Source: Acanthamoeba castellanii str. Neff (lineage: Eukaryota; Discosea; Longamoebia; Acanthamoebidae). From it: a DNA stretch of 64,000 nt. This document shows, piece by piece, positions 55,058-64,000 of the stretch (positions within the stretch are counted from its first letter, which is position 1; each line of letters begins with the position of its first letter). The DNA lies in assembly GCF_000313135.1 (NCBI RefSeq), contig NW_004457518.1:179692-243691 (forward strand). The letters run 5' to 3'. The position numbers and the translations under genes were made by a program. The notes below the pieces were generated by a model that did no database searches, was not told the origin of the DNA, and saw only the letters and a program-made list of their open reading frames with translations.

Positions 55058-56893
55058 TCAGAGGTCGGTGGGTGGCTTGAGCGTGGTCACGTCGGCCGAG
55101 ATGACGGAGATGGCCTGCTCCACCACGAGCCGCTTCCGCGCTTCCTCGATCCAGTCATGGGCCAGCTCGTGGGCCAGCCCTGCACGCGCGAGAAAGAGAG
55201 AAGAGAGAGAGAGAGAAGAGAGAGAAAAGAGAGATGAGTCGAGCACACCGCCAGTGCCAGCGACCACGCAAGTTAAGTGCGCAAGGAGGAAGGTCGGGAA
55301 CGCATAGAAACAACAGTGAAATGAAAAACAGGGCCGCAAGCAATGTGGGTCGGGTCGGGTCGGGGCGGCGTACCGGTGAGCTGCTCCAGGTCGCGAAGGG
55401 CCGTGAGGAGGTCGTCGTCGAGGAGGTGTCGGCGGGCGCTGTCCAGGAGGAGCTCCTGCGGAGTGGGCGCGTGGTACGGGTTGAGGGAGACCGTCGCCGC
55501 CAGCAGAGGAGCCACGGCGTGGCGCAGCAGGCCACCGCCTTCCGGCACCTGCGCCGCCACTCGCACGTGCTTCTCCACCTGCTCGAACCGCTCCCGCAGG
55601 CGGCCGACCGAGTAGACGCCCCTGCCCACCACCACCACCGCCGCCGCCCCCATGGCCAGTGGTACCCGCGGTCAGCACCCCATGTGATGCATATTTGGGG
55701 GGGAGGAGGGAGGAAGGGGTATTGGAGGAGGGAGTATTGGGGGAGGGGGTGTACCGGGAGGCTTGGGCTTCGATGTGGTGGGCGACGGCCTTGTAGAGGG
55801 GCCGCGTTGCGGCGAGCGAGCGCACGAGGTCGAGCTCCGCTTGGAAGGATGCCAGGTGTCCCTCGGGTCCCAGGGCCGCGCTTTCGAGCGCTCTCACGGC
55901 GGATGCCAGCCGCTCCGTCCAGCTCCACCACTCGCGCTCCTCGCTCAGGTGCCGGATCCGGTATTGGGCGTCGTCCACCAACGTCTGCCACCACACACAC
56001 GACACACACACACATGACACGACACGACACGACACACACACACACACACACACGACACACGACACACGACACACACCGCAACATACACTCATAAGACGTG
56101 CACGCGCGCGCCAACGCAGCAAGCAGGCCACTCGCCACCACTCGGGGCAACAAAAGCAAGGCAAGGCAAGGCAAGGCAAGGAAGGTGCACCTGGAGGTAG
56201 GCCAGGGTGTGGGCGTGCAGCCGGGTCGATTCCTCGAGCTGCTCGTTGAGGAGCTGCTTCTCCTCGCGCACCAGCTCCACAAACCGAGCGTTGAGGCCCG
56301 CCACCACATCTTCCATCTCCGAATACAGGCGCTGGCGCTCCTCCTGGCGGTCATTAGCGTGGGAGGGAGAGGGGGGGGGTGTTTAGACCAACGCGGCAGC
56401 ACATGAGGACAGAGACAGACGAACAGCCTGCAGCCGCCGCCCACAAAGAACACGCGGCACACGACGCGACACGAGACACACGAGCCCCGAGTCACGCGCG
56501 TGTACGTACCACGAATTGGTGCTGCAGGGTGTCGAGCTGCTGGTGGAGGCGGTTCTGGTAGTCGTCGCTGATCTTCTGGCGTTCGACGTCGACGTGCTCG
56601 GCGACGACCTCGTCCATGTGCTGGCGGAGGGCGGCCATCTTGTGTTCGTACTTCTGGCGGAGTCGTTCGACCTTCTCCCTCACCTGGCGCTCGCAGCTCT
56701 CCGCCTGGATGGCGATGATCTCCTTGATGGCCTGCAGCTCCTGCAGCCGCGTGGCACCCTCGGCAGCTGGCTGCTCCTGACGCTGCTCCTGCTGCTCCTC
56801 CTGCTGCTGCTGCTCTTGCTGCTGCTCTTGCTGCTGCTGCTCCCCCTCGTGATCGCGTTGCTCGCCAGCCGGCTCGGCAGGGTTCGCGGCGTC

Positions 56894-56927
<34 letters not shown>

Positions 56928-57781
56928 TCGGCAGGGCTGGCCTTATCGTGGTGGTGGTGGTGGTGGTGGTCATCATGGGCGACGGCCGCCACGGCTTCCT
57001 GGTGAGCATCGGAGGCGGCGAAGCTCTCTGTGACGAGAGCCACCACCGCGGCGGGCACGGCGGCCTTGGCCTCCTCCGGCGCGACGCCATCGGTCGCCAC
57101 GTGCGCGTGCGAGGCCTCGGGGCCAACCACCTCCACCACCAGCGGGGCGGGGGCGGCGATGATGGCCGGCTGCTCGGTCTCCTCCTCTCCCTCGCCGTCA
57201 TTGGACTGCGTGGCGGCGGGGTCCATCTGCTCCACCTCCACCTCCTCCTGCTGCTGCTGCTGCTGCTGGTGCTCCTGCTGCTGCTGGTGCTCCCGCTGCT
57301 GCTGCACGACGAGCGAGTCGGGGAGAGCGACGACGGCTTCCTCCTGGGCATCGAGGGCGGTGGCCTCCTCCGCTGCCGCCAGCAGGACCTGCGCTGCCAA
57401 GAGCGGCGCACCGGCCTCCTCCTGCTGCTGCTGCTCCTCGTGGGTCACCGACGGCTTTGGTGAGGCGGCGGCGGTGGGCTGCGACGGCGAGGAGGTGGTG
57501 GAGGAGGAGAGGGAGGCCCAGAAGTCGTTGAGGCGGGCGCGGAAGGGGGGGTCGGTGTAGTAGCGGTAGCCCGTCCACGCCGAGGCACCCACGGCCGCCC
57601 CGACCAATACCCCAAACGCCACGCCGCCGCCGCCGGAGCTGGGCGGAGGGGTGGCCCCCGCATTGGCGAAGAGACGGCGCGAAGTCACCTGGCGCGCCGC
57701 AGGGACGCGGGCATGTGTACTCGAAGCGGGAAGGCGGCACGCTGCCCTCGCACGGCTTCCATTAAATCCCCGGCGCAGCAT
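55058..57781 (-). CDS. MIC60: MICOS subunit MIC60 (mitofilin)
   Basis: Inner-membrane protein that shapes crista junctions and contacts the SAM complex. N-terminal Arg/Ala-rich leader (MLRRGFNGSRARAACRLPAS), then a transmembrane segment (GVAFGVLVGAAVGASAWTGY) next to YRYYTDPPFRARLNDFW. A long Gln/Ala/His-rich linker (several Gln runs of 4-10) follows, then the coiled coil (CERQVREKVERLRQKYEHKM, HVDVERQKISDDYQNRLHQQ). The C-terminal mitofilin domain is present: SFQAELDLVRSLAATRPLYK, GVYSVGRLRERFEQVEKHVR, VAAQVPEGGGLLRHAVAPLL, HLLDDDLLTALRDLEQLTG, then LAHELAHDWIEEARKRLVVE. Five exons, the first very large. Ends PTDL-TGA at 55058-55060. The poly-Gln linker is longer than usual for the family. 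Confidence 0.92.
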
Positions 57782-57958
57782 TCGTCAGCGGATGGAAGTG
57801 GTGGTGGCTATGAGAGATTAAATGGGAGGGATCTGCCCCCGAGAGGAAAAGGGCGGGAAATGGCCAAGCCCACATACTTATTATGATGAAATGCGGGCAG
57901 AGAAACACAACAGGAAAAAAAAAGAGTGGGCCCCACAAGGCATCAAAAGACCCGTAGG
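57782..57958. promoter_or_regulatory. Divergent promoter region (MIC60 / exportin-6)
   Basis: 177 bp between two start codons pointing outward; both promoters must overlap here. No clear core element seen. Confidence 0.4.
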
Positions 57959-60270
57959 ATGGAGGGCAGAACAGGGCGTGTGGCAGTCGAAGAACTGCAA
58001 GGCCTTCTGCAGCGGCTCTTCCATGCCAGTGACAACGCGACCAAGGCCCACATTGGTGCGCGTGTCCCCAATCAATCCCCATCTTGTCCCGGCGCTGTAG
58101 TATTAATTTGCAACTGGTGCACCTCGGTAGAGGGGGTGTTGAAGGGGCTCCGCGAGGCCGACGGGGCGTGGCGCGAGGCCGAATTGTGGATGAGGAGCAG
58201 CGGGGACGCCTATGTGCAGTGGTTTGGGGCGGCAGTGCTGGAGGAGACTCTCCGGCCCCACCGCTGGGCTCGCGTGAGCAGCGCCGACCGCGTCTCTGCT
58301 CGGGAGTTCATCTTCTCCTTCCTGCGCGCCCACTACTCCGTGCGTTGCCCCCTTCTCCGACACCTCTTCTCCCAATTGGCTGCTTGCACGCACGCATGCA
58401 TGCGCTGCTGGAGTAGTGCTGATGACTGGGCGGCTGGTGTGTCGTGTGTGTCGTGTGCGTGTCGTGTGTGTCCTGCATGGTGCGCGCTCGCAGGCTCTGC
58501 CGGGGTTCGTGGGCACCAAGCTGGCCAAGGTGGCCGTGGCCGTGGGGAAGGCGGACTACCCGCACCACTTCCCCGAGTTCTTTGCCTATTTGCTCGCCCT
58601 CGCTCGGGTACGCACACTGTGTTGTATCGGTGACGGGATCGTCCAACCAACCAACCAACCAACCCACCCAACCCACCCACCCCACCCGACACCCCCGCTT
58701 CAACCGCGGCCTAGCGTAGCCCAGTATACCTTATACGGCTGTTGCTGCTCTCGTGTAATGATGTTGACGTTGGCGTTGTTGCGAACAACAGGACAACTCC
58801 ACGCGGGTGCTGGGGCTGAGCATGATCACGATCGCCTGTGACGAGTTTGCAGACACGCGCGGACAGACCTCGGCCACCCGCCGCAAAGAGCTCAAGCAGC
58901 TCTTCCAGCAGCAAATGCCGGTCATCTCCGGTGCGCACGCCACGCCACGCCACGCCACGCCACGCCACGCCACGCCACGCCACGCCACGCCACGCCACGC
59001 CACGCCACGCCACGCCACGCCACGCCACGATCGGAGAGCTTTTCTAGATCCACCCACCCACCCGCCCATCTGACTCGCTTGCATTCCTCCCCTCCCTCCC
59101 CTTTACCCCCCAATTTGCCCCGCCAGGCGAGTGGAAGGAGCAGTTGAAGCGGGTGTCGCGGGAGTACCTCCGGGAAGTGAAGGCCGAGCTACCGGACAAC
59201 GCACCGCCTCTCGTCAAGGCCTTCCTCGGGTCCGTGCGGTACCAGGGCACCTTGGACAGGGCCGCCCAGACTGTTGTCAGCACCATCCTAGGTACCCCTC
59301 TTCTCCCAACAGCCCCCCCCCCCTATATATAATATATTTCTCTCTCTTGCCGTCATCGTCGATGCCTCCGGAGGAATTTCTGACGCGCCTTCTCCCTTTG
59401 GGTGATCCAGAGGGCATCAGCCAGGCGGTGGGCTGGCTTTCGCCCAGTGACGTGCTTGGTAGCGGTCTCTTCGACGCCGTGCTGCCTCTCACCATGCTCC
59501 AGGACGAAACGGGAGCTCAGGTGCAGAAGAACACTCCCCGCGGTCCTCTTCCGATGATGATGATGATGACGATGATGATAGCTGCTGACTCTTTGCTGTG
59601 GTGATGACTGCCACCGATCGGTGGTGTGACTGGCTTTGGGGGGGGGTACACGCGCAGGCGGTCGGATTGTTGGGTGATCTCTTGGAGCGGAACTACGTGC
59701 CGTCGGATTTCCAGGCCTACATGGGGGTGCTCTTCCAGCAGACCTTTACCCTGCTCCACCTGCTGGCCGGGCTTCCACCATCGGCCGACCTGCCAAGCGC
59801 ATACGTTGCCAAGTGCAACCACTTCTTCTGGCAGTTCAGCAGCAACTACTTTGGCCGCATACAGGTACGTACGCACACGTGCACCCACAGCGATGCATCG
59901 CCCCTTCTCGCGTCCTTGTGTGCTCCCCCTCTCCAGGTTTTTTTCCCGCATTTGGCTCATCGTCATCATCGGCGGCGGCGGCGGCGGCGGCGTCGTCGTC
60001 GTCCGTATCTACTCGACGGCAGAAGAGCGACGCCTTCCCGGCGGTGGAGTTTCTGTCGCTGGTCTACCGATACACGTTCTCGCAGCGCACTGCTGCTGGC
60101 TTTGTGTCCTGCGTTGACATCTGGTCCGTCATCCTCGACGCTTTCGGGGAACCTGGCCAAGCTGCCGATGCTGCCACCGACGCCAAGTACCACCAAGCCC
60201 TGCTTTCCCTCCCCCGTTGGCCAGCGCAGACGGCTGCCCTCGTGGTACCACGAGCACTGACGGTTTCTTG

Positions 60271-60346
<76 letters not shown>

Positions 60347-63300
60347 TCAGGTTCGGGCCGGCACTGGAGATCCTGGCGGCACAGATATTGCGATCGTCTT
60401 CCTTCTGTGAAAACCTGATCTTCCTCCAGTCTCTCGATTCTACCGCCCGAACCGAAGATGTGCGTGACCCCATCAGCCACCAGCCACCACCAGCCACTAC
60501 GACATCGTGTGCTCCTTTTGTGGACCCCACGATCTCGTGTAACGCGCTAACGCCTGACACACGCACACGCACACGCACACACATAGGGAGAAACCGAGCA
60601 GGATGCATTCCTGCGCAAGTGCAGAGATCTGATCATTCGCGCAGTCGAGTTCTTCCCCCGCCGCCTGCTGCAGTCCTTTGCCTCGTCCTTTGCCACCGCG
60701 AGCGCCAAATTCCTGGCCAAACTCGGCGCCGACGCTCCCCCCTATAACGTACCTCCTATTCCCTCCCTCTACTACATACACACACCCCTCTCTGCTGCTG
60801 CTGCTGCGGTGTCAAGGAAGGAAGGAAGGAAGGAAGGAAGGAAGGAAGGAAGGAAGGAAGGAAGGAAGGAAGGAAGGAAGGAAGGAGGCGTCTGGCACGC
60901 CGGCATGCTGCGACTTCTCATCGTGGAACCCATTTGCCCGTTTACCAGTCCAGAGAATGGGTCGGGCTGGCGAAGGACCTGGGCGGGCTGGCGACCATTA
61001 TGGGAGGCCTCAACAGCCACTTCCTCTCCCATCGGGTACACACGCACCATTCGCCACCCTAATCCCTCCCAATCCCACTGCCAACGGCCGCCAGCTTAAC
61101 GCGCCCTCCTCCCCTCCCCCATCGGCCATATATGTTTCTGTCTGTTTTTTTTTAACAAATAGGAAACGACGGCGGGCGTGTTGGGACTCATGAGCCAGTT
61201 CCGGGAACTGCTGGCAGCCATCGTGCAGCGCTCCCTCCACAAGCAGGGCGCCCACTTTGCCGACCTCCTCGCACAGACCTTTGCCGCCCTGGCCGCCCTC
61301 ATGCCCTGGGTAGCCACAATGCCGCCTTTTTTCCTTTTTTTTATTTTCCTTTTCTTTATATTTTTCTATATTTTTAGGTCTCGTTGCTCACCACGCGAGT
61401 GCCATGCCGTGCGACCGTCTCCTCCACGTGGCAGGTGGAGGTGCAGATTGGGACCCATTTGGACACAGACAGCGAGCAGAGCCAGCTGGCCAGGCGTCAG
61501 GCCGTGCTGCAGACGCTCGCGCCCTCCCTCGACGTCGTCGCTGGCCTCCTGTCCGTGGGGGTAGGAACACGCCCGCCCCCGGATCCCTCCTTTCCCTCTC
61601 CCTCCCCCCCATGGGGGTACCCAGTACTCACACTCACCTCTCTTGCTGGGCGGCGGCGGCGGTGGCGGCGTTGGTGGCGGTGCGGCTCCGAAGGCCAGCG
61701 AGCCAGATGTGGAAGCCGCGTTGGAGTTCTTCGAGTCGGTGAGCCTGGCGGTGCGGGTCCCGCAGCTGGGCCAGATACCCGGCGTGCAGTGGCTCATGGC
61801 CAACGTGCGCTCTGTGACCGACCCGCTCAGTCCGCCCCTGCACTCCCGCCTCTACACCGCCCTCGCCTGCATTCTGCTCCTCCCCTACAAGCTGCCCTCG
61901 AGCACGCTCCCGCTCAAGGCCAAACAGGTACCCGTATCCGTAGCACGCACCGCACGCACCGCACGCACTGCACGCGCCGCACGCGCCGCACGCACGCACG
62001 CACGGGCCCGGCAGATCTCTTACCCTCCTCCTCCTCCTCGCTCCTGTTCCTCTTTCCCTCTTTTATTCCTTTGGCTTGTGGGCCACCGCCGCCACCGCCA
62101 CCACCAGCAGGACGAGCAGCACTGGGGCGAACGCACGGCGGCGTTCGAGGCACTGGTGAAGCCGCTGGCCGAGCCGCTGGCGCAGGCGGGCGGTGATGCG
62201 CAGCAGCTGTCCCGCTCCGATTCGGCGGGCCGCGTGAGCAAGGCGCTCCGGGCGTTGACGGGCATCGCGACGCGCGTGGGCGAGCGAGGCGGGAAGGAGT
62301 CGAAGCAGATTCTGGTGCGCGGGCTCGAGGGAGCCATCCGCCTGGGGGTGCCACTGCTGCGTGCCTATCTCCCGCACCGCCAGATGGCGGTCGTGGAGGC
62401 CATCACGCAACTCTTCATCGCCCTCTTCGACGCCTTCAAGGCCCATCTGGGCCTCTCCTTCATCCAGGAAACCATGATGTGCGCTCTCCCCCGCCCTACG
62501 CCACCCCTCCGCCTCCTCCTCATCGTCGTCGTCGTTTGTTGGTTGTTGCCGCGGCGGCGTTGCTGGAGCTCTCTCTCTCTCTCTCTCTCCCCCCCCTCCC
62601 TCTCGTATGGCTGGTGCTCACCTGTTACGCGTCTCCTCCCCTCTCAACCACCATTTCTATATATATGTGTGGCATACATGATGGCATGCAATATACAAAA
62701 GGGCGTTCATCGGGGTGCTGGGCGGCGAGATGGAGCAGTTGCGTTCAACCTTCACTAGCGCCGACGCAGCCGCTGCAGCTGTATCGGGCCGTTTCCTGCA
62801 GCTCATCCTGCACATCGTGCGCGACGCTTCACCTCAGCTCCACGGCCTGGTGTCCGACATCCGGCAGCTCCTCTTCGCGCTGCCGCACAGCCAGCTTCAC
62901 GAGGAGGTCGCCGGTACGTGCAACCCAACAGCCTTTTGGCGAATACTGGGTGGCGCGCTACTACAACCCTCAAGGGCTTCTACCGCTACCGTAACGATCA
63001 TAACAACAACAACAACAACAACAACTCCAACAGGGCAATACTACGAGGTCGTGTATGAGCTGGTGCTCAAGCACTGGAACACGACGGACAGCAGCAAGGG
63101 CCAGTCCGTGCTCGTGCCTTCCATCCAGTACGCGCGCCCCTCCCCCGCCAAATCCTACTCGTCCTCTTGCCTCGTCTCCTCCGCCAGCTTTCTCCACGTG
63201 CATGTGCTGCTGGTCGCGGTCGTGGTGGGAGTGGTCGTGGTCGTGGTCGTGGTGGTGGGATGACCTCTCTCTCTCTCTCTCCGTTGATGACTTCTGCTCG

Positions 63301-63807
63301 CCTTTCTCCGGCAGGACGTTTTGCGAGGCCCTGGGTGCCCAGCAGGGTGCGGGCATGGACGTGACGGTGGTGGTGCAGATCCTGAAGTGGCTGCGCGACT
63401 TGGGCAAGCGAGTGAAGCTCTTCGAGCGCCCCGAGTTCGTCCAGAGCGGCCTACGGTGGCGCCTCACGGGCCTTCTGCTGAATCTGGCCGCAGCCGTGAC
63501 AGACGGTGCGGCCGCCCTCGCCGAGGAAGCCGGAGACGTCCTGTATGACGTGGCCCTGGTGGACTTTGGCAGCTTCTTCCGCGAGGTGTTGCCCGCGTGG
63601 ATCGACCAGCGGCCCGGACTCTCCATCGACCAGAAGCGCCACCTGCTGGCCCTCTTTCCGCCCGACACCGACATGACCTCCTTCCTCACGCACCTGCGCG
63701 ACGTCGCCAGCGACATCGCCTTCTTCCACCTCCTCAACTCTCCGCCGCCGACGCAGGGCCTGCTCGTGGCCACCACCACCTCCACCACCGCCTCCTCCTC
63801 CTCCTAG
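57959..63807 (+). CDS. XPO6: Exportin-6 (importin-beta family; nuclear export of actin-profilin)
   Basis: HEAT-repeat karyopherin of roughly 1,100 residues over about 20 exons. The start [20 protein letters not shown] begins the first helix; a Met at 57926 is possible. Helices matching exportin-6 follow in order: [137 protein letters not shown] and the C-terminal [20 protein letters not shown], then [20 protein letters not shown], ending in a Ser run at TAG 63805-63807. Exportin-6 removes actin bound to profilin from the nucleus. Exon joins around 60000-60600 (next to CCTG repeats) are the least certain. Confidence 0.88.
58936..59030. repeat. (CGCCA)n pentamer microsatellite, intronic
   Basis: About 18 perfect CACGC units in an exportin-6 intron starting shortly after the donor at about 58931. 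Confidence 0.94.
60268..60345. repeat. (CCTG)n tetramer microsatellite
   Basis: About 19 perfect CTGC units in exportin-6, running into the acceptor TCTCAG at about 60350. The repeat itself serves as the pyrimidine-rich tract. Confidence 0.93.
60815..60887. repeat. (GGAA)n tetramer microsatellite, intronic
   Basis: About 18 perfect AAGG units in an exportin-6 intron. Confidence 0.94.
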
Positions 63808-64000
63808 GGGGAGGCCTCCTCCTCCTGTTTTTACCCACAGCCCAACGTCAACGAATAGGAAGGGAGGGAGAAATAGCTACCTGTGGTACATTTTGTTGGT
63901 TGTGGCTGTTGTTCGATGAGGGCGGCGAGGGGTGGAGGTCCACTCACGAGGAGTGCAGTAGCTGGAGGGCGTGCGCTGATGCGGCCGCCACAGCGCGGTT
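63808..64000. other. Window end, no gene seen
   Basis: 3' flank of exportin-6. No frame or splice pattern is convincing in the 193 bases available. Confidence 0.5.

Overview
This is nuclear DNA of a free-living amoebozoan, most likely an Acanthamoeba. The reasoning: the genes are GC-rich and packed tail-to-tail or head-to-head with 100-400 bp spacers. Almost all are cut by many short GT-AG introns, often filled with CA/CGACA-type microsatellites. The gene content is a normal eukaryotic set plus amoeba-flavoured families: a hisactophilin-like beta-trefoil, a Frizzled/Smoothened-like receptor and a BPI/LBP protein. The species name is inference; the eukaryotic, intron-rich nature is seen directly.

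Layout. 0-5 kb: 3' end of an Atg18/WIPI PROPPIN gene, then a secreted purple acid phosphatase. 5-9 kb: a tiny orphan ORF, a secreted protein with two DUF4397-like domains (minus), a hisactophilin-like trefoil protein, and a RuvC/RNase H-fold Holliday-junction-resolvase-like protein with a putative mitochondrial leader. 9-18 kb: a VPS62-domain protein ending in a DnaJ-like cysteine-rich module, an F-box/SPRY protein (minus), ESCRT-II subunit SNF8/VPS22, a BPI/LBP-family protein and a second F-box protein. 18-28 kb: a Frizzled/Smoothened-like receptor, 3-mercaptopyruvate sulfurtransferase, a LIM/coiled-coil/tail-anchored protein (minus) and a D-amino-acid oxidase. 28-37 kb: Integrator subunit INTS6, TFIIB (minus) and SAM50.

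37.4-43.6 kb is different from everything else: an AT-richer island almost without CpG, holding only broken reading frames, among them an F-box relic and a decayed copy of the SAM50 last exon. Inside it lies a CpG-normal pocket of about 1.4 kb with an intact, intronless, bacterial-type nitroreductase. The island is flanked on both sides by related sequence (SAM50 3' end plus the 3' end of a coiled-coil gene), so a tandem duplication, an internal deletion that made a chimeric ORF, and CpG-type decay can be read from the sequence.

43.6-64 kb returns to normal genes: two minus-strand coiled-coil genes (one a CCDC186-like golgin; the other crossed by a 21-N assembly gap), a kexin/furin-type proprotein convertase, MICOS subunit MIC60 (minus) and exportin-6.

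There is no operon logic, but themes recur. MIC60, SAM50 and probably the RuvC-like protein are mitochondrial. Atg18, SNF8, VPS62, the CCDC186-like golgin and the convertase act in endomembrane traffic. INTS6 and TFIIB act in RNA polymerase II transcription. Exportin-6 and the trefoil protein relate to actin. Gene ends below are start codon to stop codon including introns; exon joins were inferred by eye from reading frame, GT-AG sites and family resemblance.
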